64,000 bases of DNA. Origin: Bacteroidota bacterium (GTDB taxonomy: Bacteria; Bacteroidota; Bacteroidia; NS11-12g; UBA9320). Below are positions 9,636-18,926 of this stretch, piece by piece (within the stretch, counting starts at the first letter, position 1; the number at the start of each line of letters is the position of its first letter). The DNA lies in the NCBI GenBank assembly GCA_947468275.1, contig CANIKO010000015.1, positions 1 through 64,000 of the forward strand. Direction: 5' to 3'. Under the pieces are notes generated by a model. That model worked only from the letters and a program-made list of their open reading frames with translations. It was not told the DNA's origin and did no database searches. The position numbers were made by a program, and so were the translations under genes.

Positions 9636-12600
9636 ATGACAACAAAAAAAATAATAAATTTAACAACCTTATTAAAAGTAAACCTCTTTGCAGGTTTACT
9701 TTTAGTCTCCGGTTTCAGTTTTGGTGCCTTCACCGGTAATTATACCGTAAACGCCGCAGGAACTGCCACAGCAACCAATTACAAAACTTTCGCATCGCTT
9801 TTTTCAGATTTATCTGTAGGAACCCGTGCGGATGGTGGTACTGCTAACGGAGCTGGTGTAACCGGCCCAGTAATTATTGATGTAACAGCCGCAAGTGGTC
9901 CTTACACTGAGCAAATTACAGTAAAACAAATTACGGGTATTTCTGCCACCAACAAAATAGTGATAAACGGGAACGGCAATATCATTCAATTTTCAGCTAC
10001 TGTTTCTACCGCACAACATACCATATTATTTGATGGGGCTGACTATGTAACATTCGACAATTTTACAATTTTGGCAAATGGCGCTACCTATGGCCGTTGT
10101 TTTCATTTAATGAATTCGGCCGATTATAACACAATTTCCAACTGTACTTTGCAAATGCCAAACATGACTGCAAGTATTACCAACGGGACAGCCTATGTGG
10201 CCATTACTCAAGGAACTGCTTCCATGTCAACCTATGGTATTGCGGGCGGCAATAATACCATTACAAAATGTAAGATGAGTTCAAGAGCCAATGGTGGTCC
10301 TTACGCTGGTATAGCAGTTATTGATGAAGCTACTTTAACAACTATCGTGCGACCAACAACAATAACCAATAACACCATTCGCGATTTTGGTTATGCCGGT
10401 ATTTATGGTTACCAAACACATGCTAACGTAATTTCAGGTAATGAAATATTCAACACCGGTAATACTTATAATAGCTACACGTATGGTATTTATTTTACAA
10501 CTACCGCCACATCCACTACTGCCAAAGGAGGAGATCACACTATAACCTACAATTATATTCATGACTTAAATTTGGTGAATAGTACCAGTTATTATCAATA
10601 TGGTATTTATCAATATGCTTATTATGGCAATGGTACCAATGCCTTAAATATCAGTTTCAATAAGATTGTGTTAAATTGCAATTATTACTGCTATGGTATA
10701 TATGCTTATGGCTATTATTCTATTATTAAAAATGCCTATATATGTAGTAACAATACTGTAGATATGCAACAAACTACTACCACCAACTCGGGTTATTTGT
10801 ATGGTATTTATAGTTATGGTAATTATTATGGTAATTTCACATCCTCAGAGCTTAACAATAACATGATACGCATTAGAACTCCTTTTTATAGTTATGGTAT
10901 GTATGCTTATAACTACAATGGAACTGCCGTAACAAAAAGAGGGTCTATATCAAATAATATCCTTGATTATGAGGCTTCGCTTGGCGGGTATGCTATGATT
11001 TTATATGCATATGATCAATACAATGCACAACCTACTGATATTTCCTATAATACCATTTATTCGTCACCGGCTCCCGGCGGAACCTCTAGCGGAACCAAGT
11101 ATTTATTCTATCCTTACTATTGCTATGGAAAAATTCATAACAACATAATTTTCAGTAAAGATAATGGTGGAACAACGAATGGAGTTTATGATTATTATTA
11201 TGGAGGTACTTATAGCAATAACAATATTTATAATGCGGGGTTAGGAAACACCTTTAATATTTACAAAAATGGCACCATAGTAGGTTCTGATTTGGCTTCT
11301 TATAAAACCAACTTTGGGGATGTTAACGGAATGTGGATTGACCCAATATTTAAAAATATTGCTACTCAAGATTACAAGCCAAGTTCTTTTAGCTTTGTAA
11401 ACAAAGGTATTCCTGTAACAGGAATAACCCTTGATAATGCAGGAGTAACAAGAAATACAACTACTCCAGATGTGGGAGCTTTAGAATTTTATGTGGACGT
11501 CGCATTTAACAGACTTTATTTTAAAGGAAAAAATGTGTGTGGGGGTTATAAAGAACCCGTAAAAATTACCCTTGCGAACAAAACTACAGATGCTATGGTG
11601 AATGTGCCTGTTATGTATACCGTTACAGGCAAGGCACCCGTTTATGAAATAGTGCCAAGTATAAAAGCTAATGACACGATACAATACACCTTTAATACAA
11701 TTGCTGAATTTAATGGTTCAGGAGCTAGTACACTCACTGTAAAATTAAATGGTTCAGATGATGATTTAACAAACAACTCATTAACGACTTCTTTAAACAT
11801 TACTGCAGCTCCTTTCGGTTTTCAATTAATTGAAAGTACCACCTTCCCTGGTTATTTCCGTCCTGGAATTAATGGTGGTGTAAAAACCAATCCAGATGCT
11901 ACAATACCAGGTAAAAAAGTAATTTATGAAATACAACCCCCTACAGGTTATACCAATGCTGGTGCAACTGGCTATGGTTCATTATGGTACATTAACCCCA
12001 ATTTCAGAACAGTGAATGGCACAATTGTAAGCGGTCCTGTTTACAAAGCTCCTTCAGGTTCATCTAATGGTACCATTGAATTTGACCCATCATCAACGTA
12101 TATTGACAGTTTGATTTATATAAATCTTTCTGTAATTAATTTAAACACAGGATGTGATTCATCATTCGGTCGCTACATCTATATTCCTCATACTCCAACT
12201 GCATCATTTATAGTAAACGATGTTTGTATGGGAGAAGCAGCTGTATTTACTAATAAAGCTACACTAGCAAAAGGTACTGCCGTTTATGTATGGAAATTTA
12301 ATGATCCGGGTAATCCCGAGGATACGTCTCGTATCACAGATCCTGCCTTCACTTTCTCAAACTATGGAACCTACACTGTAACGCTTACTTCATTTAGATT
12401 TGAGTATCCAAAGTTTGTTACAACTTATAGCAAATCAGTAGTTGTAACTGCAGTTCCTACGATTGATTTTAAAGTATTTAATGCTTGCGAAAGAGAATTT
12501 GTTAAATTCACAAACAATACAACTATTCCCGTTTCAGGTGCCATAACATACGATTGGGATTTTGGGGATCCATCATCCACCACTGACAAAAGCACAGCAA

Positions 12601-13949
12601 AAGAGCCACAATGGAAATATTCAAATGCAGGTGGCTATAAAGTATCACTAAAGGCTACAGCTAACGGTTGTTCTTCAGCTTTGGTTAAAAATGCCAATCA
12701 ATTTTCAACCCCTGTTGCCAAGTATACAGTTCCTTCTACATTATGTGATAAAACCGAAATTAAATTTACAAATAGTTCAACCATATCGATTGGTAATATG
12801 GGATATGTTTGGAGTTTTGGCGATGGCACTATTTCAGGAGAAACCAACGCTAATCATACCTTTGCTACCTCTGGAACCAAAGCAGTAAAAATGAAAGTTA
12901 TTTCTGAATTTGGATGTAAAGATTCAATAACTAAAGCTTTCACATTATCTGAATCACCTATGGCCGATTTCAAAACAGGATCAATTTGTAATTTAACCGC
13001 AACTGACTTTGTATTTACCGGCACAAAACCTTCAGGAGCCTTAACAAGCTTTAATTGGGATTTTGCAGGCGAAGGAACTACCACTGTTGAAAATCCAAGT
13101 AAATTATTTAGCGTTACAGGTACTAAATTAATAACCCTTACCTTAACCTCTAATAATGGATGTTCAGATGTTTTATCAAAAGAAATTGAAGTTAAACTTC
13201 AATCAAAATCAGCATTTGATGTTGCAGATGTTTGCGATGGTAATGAGGCCGTATTTACAAACAGATCGGTTATTTCTTCAGGAAATTTACTTTACACTTG
13301 GAAATTTGGAGATGGTAAAAATTCAATTTCTCAATCCCCTCGTCACCTTTACACATCAGGAACTTCACAAACCTATAATGTAACTTTGGTTGCGGTTGTT
13401 CCAGGAGGTTGTTCTGATTCTATCACAAAACCTGTAACTGTAAATGCTAATCCAGTTTCAAACTTTACATTTAATACTAGTGGTCGCTTGGTTTATTACA
13501 ATCCAACCCAAACAGGAAATACAAAATATCACTGGAATTTTGGTGAAGGTGGAACGGCTGAAAATGCAAATACACAATATCACTATTTAAATTCATTTGC
13601 TACAAATAAGTTTACCGTTTGCCTATCTGTAACCAACGCCTCAGGATGTTTAACCAAAACTTGCAAGGAAGTTGCAATTACTAGTGGAATTGAAAAACTA
13701 GAGAAACTAACAGGTGTAACACTTTATCCAAATCCAAATAAAGGTAACTTTACTGTAACCGTTGAAAATCCTAAATCGGATATTTCAATGGCAGTTTATA
13801 ACCTTTTGGGCGAAGAAATAAAAGTTATAGAAACCAATTCTTTAAAATCTAATTATTCTGTTGACTTAAATGTTGCCAACGGAATTTATATAGTAAAAAT
13901 AACCAACGGAGGATTAACCTCTTCTCAAAAAATAACTATTAATAAATAG
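9636..13949 (+). CDS. T9SS-exported right-handed beta-helix protein with PKD array
   Basis: This is a 1437-residue secreted protein. After a signal peptide, residues about 139-625 form a right-handed parallel beta-helix with repeated N-I-I/T rungs (NTISNCTL, NTITKCKM, NTIRDFGYAG). In the middle, rungs repeatedly end in tyrosine clusters (YQYGIYQYAYYG, YCYGIYAYGYYS, YLYGIYSYGNYYG). Such helices in other proteins bind or cleave polysaccharide, or act as adhesins. I see no lyase active site, so adhesion is the safer guess. A CARDB-like segment (640-720), the shared unassigned domain (723-850), about six PKD domains (851-1355) and a T9SS tail (YPNPNKGN, about 1362) follow. It shares the C-terminal half with its neighbours and is followed by a strong terminator. 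Confidence 0.85.
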   Translation: MTTKKIINLTTLLKVNLFAGLLLVSGFSFGAFTGNYTVNAAGTATATNYKTFASLFSDLSVGTRADGGTANGAGVTGPVIIDVTAASGPYTEQITVKQITGISATNKIVINGNGNIIQFSATVSTAQHTILFDGADYVTFDNFTILANGATYGRCFHLMNSADYNTISNCTLQMPNMTASITNGTAYVAITQGTASMSTYGIAGGNNTITKCKMSSRANGGPYAGIAVIDEATLTTIVRPTTITNNTIRDFGYAGIYGYQTHANVISGNEIFNTGNTYNSYTYGIYFTTTATSTTAKGGDHTITYNYIHDLNLVNSTSYYQYGIYQYAYYGNGTNALNISFNKIVLNCNYYCYGIYAYGYYSIIKNAYICSNNTVDMQQTTTTNSGYLYGIYSYGNYYGNFTSSELNNNMIRIRTPFYSYGMYAYNYNGTAVTKRGSISNNILDYEASLGGYAMILYAYDQYNAQPTDISYNTIYSSPAPGGTSSGTKYLFYPYYCYGKIHNNIIFSKDNGGTTNGVYDYYYGGTYSNNNIYNAGLGNTFNIYKNGTIVGSDLASYKTNFGDVNGMWIDPIFKNIATQDYKPSSFSFVNKGIPVTGITLDNAGVTRNTTTPDVGALEFYVDVAFNRLYFKGKNVCGGYKEPVKITLANKTTDAMVNVPVMYTVTGKAPVYEIVPSIKANDTIQYTFNTIAEFNGSGASTLTVKLNGSDDDLTNNSLTTSLNITAAPFGFQLIESTTFPGYFRPGINGGVKTNPDATIPGKKVIYEIQPPTGYTNAGATGYGSLWYINPNFRTVNGTIVSGPVYKAPSGSSNGTIEFDPSSTYIDSLIYINLSVINLNTGCDSSFGRYIYIPHTPTASFIVNDVCMGEAAVFTNKATLAKGTAVYVWKFNDPGNPEDTSRITDPAFTFSNYGTYTVTLTSFRFEYPKFVTTYSKSVVVTAVPTIDFKVFNACEREFVKFTNNTTIPVSGAITYDWDFGDPSSTTDKSTAKEPQWKYSNAGGYKVSLKATANGCSSALVKNANQFSTPVAKYTVPSTLCDKTEIKFTNSSTISIGNMGYVWSFGDGTISGETNANHTFATSGTKAVKMKVISEFGCKDSITKAFTLSESPMADFKTGSICNLTATDFVFTGTKPSGALTSFNWDFAGEGTTTVENPSKLFSVTGTKLITLTLTSNNGCSDVLSKEIEVKLQSKSAFDVADVCDGNEAVFTNRSVISSGNLLYTWKFGDGKNSISQSPRHLYTSGTSQTYNVTLVAVVPGGCSDSITKPVTVNANPVSNFTFNTSGRLVYYNPTQTGNTKYHWNFGEGGTAENANTQYHYLNSFATNKFTVCLSVTNASGCLTKTCKEVAITSGIEKLEKLTGVTLYPNPNKGNFTVTVENPKSDISMAVYNLLGEEIKVIETNSLKSNYSVDLNVANGIYIVKITNGGLTSSQKITINK

Positions 13950-13963
13950 TCGCTAACTCTCTT

Positions 13964-14006
13964 AAAAAAAAGGCTGTTTCGTAATTCGAAACAGCCTTTT
14001 TTTTTT
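13964..14006 (+). terminator. Rho-independent terminator after the beta-helix gene
   Basis: A-run, then GGCTGTTTCG and CGAAACAGCC around the loop TAATT, followed by ten or more T residues. It ends the unit 5797-13949. From here to 14170 the DNA is very AT-rich with no other feature I can name. Confidence 0.92.
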
Positions 14007-14170
14007 GTTTTTAATTAAAATAATTATTTTTTATACGGATCACTAATAATCAAAAATCCTATTTTTTAAAAATACTTTGTAATATGAAATTAATATCGTA
14101 TCCTCGTAATGTAATTTTTTCAAATTAAAAACCTAATTAAATATTTTTAAAATTTTAAAGTAAAAAAAAC

Positions 14171-17100
14171 ATGAAAAAACCTTCCCAACCTTTACTTCTT
14201 TTTTTATTACCTCTTTTAATTACACTTCACATTAATGGACAAAACATTGAGGGAAAAACCACAAAACCCAAACCACCGTTAACTGGTTTCATTCAAAACG
14301 AGGGCCAAATTATTGACCAAAACAATAATCTCAACCCCGAAGTTAAGTTCTTATTTAATCAACCTGGATTAAATATTCAATTAAAAAATAATAGTTTTAG
14401 CTATGATGCTTATACGGTTAAAATTATTGATAAACCAAAAAATGACGACGCTATTGAAAAGATTAAAAGTATTCATCCCTCTGAAATAAAATATAAGTTT
14501 CATCGAATTGATGTCAAATTTATTGGGGCGAATACTTCCCCATTAATAATCCCTGAAGATCAAGGAAATGATTATTTAAATTACTATACCACATCAACCC
14601 CTGAAGCAGGTATTACGCATGTAAATCATTTCGAAAAAGTGACGTATCGCAATCTTTACCCTGGAATAGATTTAGAATTTTTAGCACACCCTGGCACCTT
14701 AAAACCGTTTGAATACAACTTTATTGTTCATCCCGGTGCAGACATTTCATTAATAAAATGGACCTATAATGGCAGTAATAATATCAATCTATACAATGGT
14801 GCAATGAACATTAAAACAGCGCTTGGAACCTTAAGTGAAAATATTCCTCTTTCTTATGAAAAAGAAACTCAAAAAGCAATAAAGATTAGTTATAAGAACC
14901 TTGGCAACGGAATTTATGGATTTGATGGGGTAACAAATTCCGAAAAAACCATAATAATAGATCCTTTACCCATTTTAAATTGGTCAACCTATTATGGAGG
15001 AACAGTACTTGATGAAACCGACGGTGTAAGTATAGATCCATCAGGAAATATTGTTGTTACAGGAGAAACCACATCTACAACAAATATAGCAACAACGGGG
15101 GCTTATCAAACCTCAATGTTAGGAGGGGCCATTCAGTACTTATGGGGAGGTGATGCTTATATAGCAAAATTCACTTCCTCCGGGGCTCGGGTATGGGCCA
15201 CCTATTACGGGGGAACCGGTGAAGACTGTGGATGGAGTATTAAAACCGATAAAAATGGCGATATATTTGTATCTGGCGATACCAAGTCAACCACAGGAAT
15301 TGCAACAGCTGGAGCCTTTCAAACCACAAATTCAACTACTTACCACGACCCTTATTTAGCTAAATTTTCATCAGCAGGAGCTCGTTTATGGGGAACCTAT
15401 TATGGAGGCGCTGGAAATGATAGAACAGCTCGAAATAGCATGGCCGTTGATGCAAGCGGCAATGTATACATCACTGGGACAAATAATACAGCGAATGATA
15501 TGTGGATTACGACGGTTGGTGCCTATCAAAGAACCAATGGTTCAACATCCGCTTACGATTGTCCATTTGTGGCAAAGTTTAGTCCAACGGGTTCGTTAAT
15601 CTGGGGCACTTATTATGGAGGTCCTTTGCATGACCAAGGGTATGGTATAGCATTAGATGCGAGTAATAATGTATATATTACTGGAGCATGCACCTCCACC
15701 ACTTTAATGGCAACAACAGGTGCATATCAAACCACTTTAGGAGGAGGAACAGATGCTTTTATATGTAAACTAAATTCGACAGGTTCTGCACTTTTATGGG
15801 CCACATATTACGGAGGAACAGGAACCGATGTAGGAAATACAATTGCTGTGGATGCAAACGGAAACGTATTTGTATCAGGTTATACTACTTCAACTGGAGC
15901 AATTGCCTCCACTGGGGCCTACAAAACCAGTTATATGGGTGGTGCTTATGATGGATTTTTATTGAAGTTTTCATCTACAGGAAGTAGAATATGGGGAAGC
16001 TATACAGGAGGATCTATCGATGATATTCCGAGATCTATGGTAATTAACCCAAGCGGTGAAATCATTACCGTAACACAAACGTCATCTACCACAGGATTAA
16101 CAACAACTGATGGATTACAAACTACTTATATTGGCGGAACTTATGATGCATGTATTCAAAAATACAGTACAAATGGTTCTCTCATATTGGGAAGTTATAT
16201 TGGTGGAAATTTGGAAGATGTGCCTTGGAATATTGACATGGACAATAAAAGCAACTTTTACATTGTAGGTCGCACCACATCTACGGCGTATATTTCAACT
16301 ATAGGTGCTTATCAAACTACTTTTGGAGGCGGAACTTATGATGGCGTAATAACAAAATTCCAGGATTTAGTGGCTGATTTGTCAATAGAAAATTTAACAC
16401 TCAACCCTAATCCGGTTTGTTCAAATCATGAAGCCGATATTACTGTTAAAATTAAAAATAACGGCCCTATACCTGCAATGTCTATGGTATTGGCTTTAGA
16501 TTTAACCGGACAAAACAGAATAGTTTCCCCAATAATTTTAAACAATTTAGGCGTGGGAAAAGACACTACAATAACCATATCTAAATTATTTAAATCCAAT
16601 ATTTCAGGAGTTAATTTAAAATTAACAGCTATTCATTCACTGAGTGATTTGAATCCCAAAAATGACACGTTTAAAATAACCATTACGATTCGTCCTTCCC
16701 CTAGTGGAAGCAGTTTTATTAAGGGAAAACCATTCATTTCACCTCAGCCCAACACAATTGGCTCTATAAACAATCCTGATATTGTAGCGGAAAAAGACAC
16801 ATTAACCTATGAAATTATAGCTCCTAAAGGATATAATAATGTCGACTATGGAACAACTTGGTTGGCCAATGGAATAACATTTAGAACTAAGGGCGGAAGA
16901 ATATTAACTACTTCTAATTATATTTTTAAGGCCGCATCAGGTATTGTGAATTCTAAAGTCTCCTTCCTGCCAGACATATCACTAACCGACACCTCCATTA
17001 CTATGACTATTTCACTAATGGATTTAGGCGCTAACGTGTGCGATTCATTACTCACACGAAATATTTTTATTGCCCCAAGGCCTAATAGTAATTTTTCATT

Positions 17101-18817
17101 TAATCAACCTGTGTGCGATGGTGAAAATGTAGTCTTTACAAATACCACTAAAATATCATCTGGTAATTTTACAAGTAAATGGGATTTTGGAACAGGTAAC
17201 CCTGCTGACACTTCAACTAACTCTGACGTAGCTTTTAAATTCCCAACATTTGGAACGTATTATGTTAAATTAACAAATCTTTCCTTTCCATATGGGTTTG
17301 TAACTAGTAAAACAATTGCAGTTATTGTATCTGAAATACCTAAGATTGGGTTCAAAGTCTTCAACGCCTGTTTGGGTGATAGTGTTAAATTCGTAAACAC
17401 AACCACTATTAGTGCTGGTAAAATTGATTATTTATGGGACTTTGGAAACGGAACCTATAGCACTAAGCAAAATCCTAAACAAAAATATTCATCTGCAGGA
17501 GGCTATAAAGTTATTTTAACGGCTACTTCTAATAATTGTAAATCCTCAATGACTAAAAATGCACAACAGTTTGCACGCCCCATCGCGCAATTTTCTGTCC
17601 CAACAATTTTATGTGATAAAACGGATATTCAATTTACAAACGGCTCTACTATTCCAATGGGTAACATGGGTTATGTGTGGAACTTTGGGGATGGTATAAT
17701 TTCAGGCTACACCAATCCAATACATAGTTATGCCACTTCTGGAACTAAAACTGTTAAAATTAGGGCAATGTCTGAATTTGGATGTGCTGATTCCATCACA
17801 AAATCCTTTACATTATCGGAGGCTCCATCGGCAAATTTCACTACTGGATCATTATGTAATCTAAATCCGACTCAATTTACTTTTACAGGGACAAAACCCT
17901 CAGGTGCCCTTACTACGTTTGGTTGGGATTTTGCAGGTGAAAGCTCCACCACGGTTGAAAACCCAACCAAATTGTTCAGCCTTATTGGCAAAAAATTAAT
18001 TACACTTACACTTACTACCAACAACGGCTGTTCGGATGTTATGTCAAAAGAAATAGATATTAAGCTTCAATCCAAAGCCGATTTTAAAGCGAGTGATGTA
18101 TGTGATGGAAATGATGTAGTATTTACAAATAAATCAACCGTAGCCGCAGGTAATTTAATTTATAACTGGAAATTTGGGGATGGTAATAACTCCATTGCTC
18201 AATCGCCACGTCACTTATACCCGATCGGTACTTCTCAGACGTATAATGTTACTTTAGTTGCCATTGTGCCTGGTGGATGTTCCGATTCGATAAACAAACC
18301 TATTTCAGTAAACGCAATGCCCATATCCAACTTCGCGTTTACGACCAGTGGACATTTAGTATATTTCAAACCAACACAAACTACTAACACAACCTATCAT
18401 TGGGATTTTGGGGATGGAGGAACCTCAGAAATGCAAAATACCCAATACCATTATTTGAATGATTTTGGATATGGGAAATACAATGTATGTTTAACAACAA
18501 TTAATGCCGCAGGATGCTTATCTCAAACTTGTAGAAGTATATTAATTACCGGAGGAATTGATAAAATCAATAAACTAAATGAAGTTTCTATTTATCCTAA
18601 TCCTAATAGCGGACAATTTACAATTACGATTGAAAACCCTAAAACAGATATTACTATCGCTGTATATAATTTACTAGGAGAAAAATTGAAAGTAATTGAA
18701 ACCAATCCATTAAAAGGCATTTATCCCATTGACCTAAATGTCGCAAATGGAATTTATATGGTTAAAATAACCAATGGAGGATTAACCTCCTCTTGGAAGA
18801 TAACTATTAATAAATAA
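14171..18817 (+). CDS. T9SS-exported protein with DUF7948, seven SBBP repeats, CARDB and PKD array
   Basis: This is a 1548-residue secreted protein. After a signal peptide (core LLLFLLPLLITLHING), residues about 40-260 match the DUF7948 type of N-terminal domain (GFIQNEGQI motif). Residues about 266-735 hold seven SBBP repeats, each with a variant of W-G/A-T-YYGG followed 2-4 residues later by acidic D. Seven copies fit a closed seven-bladed propeller. A CARDB domain (735-840), the shared unassigned domain (841-966, KGYNNVDYG motif), about six PKD domains (967-1470) and a T9SS sorting tail (IYPNPNSG, about 1474) follow. From residue 841 it parallels the proteins at 5797 and 9636. Binding specificity is unknown. 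It has its own terminator. Confidence 0.87.
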   Translation: MKKPSQPLLLFLLPLLITLHINGQNIEGKTTKPKPPLTGFIQNEGQIIDQNNNLNPEVKFLFNQPGLNIQLKNNSFSYDAYTVKIIDKPKNDDAIEKIKSIHPSEIKYKFHRIDVKFIGANTSPLIIPEDQGNDYLNYYTTSTPEAGITHVNHFEKVTYRNLYPGIDLEFLAHPGTLKPFEYNFIVHPGADISLIKWTYNGSNNINLYNGAMNIKTALGTLSENIPLSYEKETQKAIKISYKNLGNGIYGFDGVTNSEKTIIIDPLPILNWSTYYGGTVLDETDGVSIDPSGNIVVTGETTSTTNIATTGAYQTSMLGGAIQYLWGGDAYIAKFTSSGARVWATYYGGTGEDCGWSIKTDKNGDIFVSGDTKSTTGIATAGAFQTTNSTTYHDPYLAKFSSAGARLWGTYYGGAGNDRTARNSMAVDASGNVYITGTNNTANDMWITTVGAYQRTNGSTSAYDCPFVAKFSPTGSLIWGTYYGGPLHDQGYGIALDASNNVYITGACTSTTLMATTGAYQTTLGGGTDAFICKLNSTGSALLWATYYGGTGTDVGNTIAVDANGNVFVSGYTTSTGAIASTGAYKTSYMGGAYDGFLLKFSSTGSRIWGSYTGGSIDDIPRSMVINPSGEIITVTQTSSTTGLTTTDGLQTTYIGGTYDACIQKYSTNGSLILGSYIGGNLEDVPWNIDMDNKSNFYIVGRTTSTAYISTIGAYQTTFGGGTYDGVITKFQDLVADLSIENLTLNPNPVCSNHEADITVKIKNNGPIPAMSMVLALDLTGQNRIVSPIILNNLGVGKDTTITISKLFKSNISGVNLKLTAIHSLSDLNPKNDTFKITITIRPSPSGSSFIKGKPFISPQPNTIGSINNPDIVAEKDTLTYEIIAPKGYNNVDYGTTWLANGITFRTKGGRILTTSNYIFKAASGIVNSKVSFLPDISLTDTSITMTISLMDLGANVCDSLLTRNIFIAPRPNSNFSFNQPVCDGENVVFTNTTKISSGNFTSKWDFGTGNPADTSTNSDVAFKFPTFGTYYVKLTNLSFPYGFVTSKTIAVIVSEIPKIGFKVFNACLGDSVKFVNTTTISAGKIDYLWDFGNGTYSTKQNPKQKYSSAGGYKVILTATSNNCKSSMTKNAQQFARPIAQFSVPTILCDKTDIQFTNGSTIPMGNMGYVWNFGDGIISGYTNPIHSYATSGTKTVKIRAMSEFGCADSITKSFTLSEAPSANFTTGSLCNLNPTQFTFTGTKPSGALTTFGWDFAGESSTTVENPTKLFSLIGKKLITLTLTTNNGCSDVMSKEIDIKLQSKADFKASDVCDGNDVVFTNKSTVAAGNLIYNWKFGDGNNSIAQSPRHLYPIGTSQTYNVTLVAIVPGGCSDSINKPISVNAMPISNFAFTTSGHLVYFKPTQTTNTTYHWDFGDGGTSEMQNTQYHYLNDFGYGKYNVCLTTINAAGCLSQTCRSILITGGIDKINKLNEVSIYPNPNSGQFTITIENPKTDITIAVYNLLGEKLKVIETNPLKGIYPIDLNVANGIYMVKITNGGLTSSWKITINK

Positions 18818-18830
18818 AAAGAGTTTCGTA

Positions 18831-18871
18831 GCAAAAAAGGCTGTTCTGAAACTCAGAACAGCCTTTTTTGC
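18831..18871 (+). terminator. Rho-independent terminator after the SBBP-repeat gene
   Basis: GCAAAAAAGGCTGTTCTGA (18831-18849) pairs with TCAGAACAGCCTTTTTTGC (18853-18871). The stem core AGGCTGTT is the same as in the terminator at 13964-14006. Confidence 0.92.
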
Positions 18872-18911
18872 TTAAGTGCTATTTTACTATTAAAATCCTA
18901 ACTCAATTTCT

Positions 18912-18919
18912 TACTTTTG
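18912..18919 (+). promoter_or_regulatory. -7 box for the BNR-repeat protein gene
   Basis: TACTTTTG ends 7 bp before the ATG at 18927, giving a very short leader. No TTG is seen at the right spacing. Confidence 0.45.
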
Positions 18920-18926
18920 AAATCCT

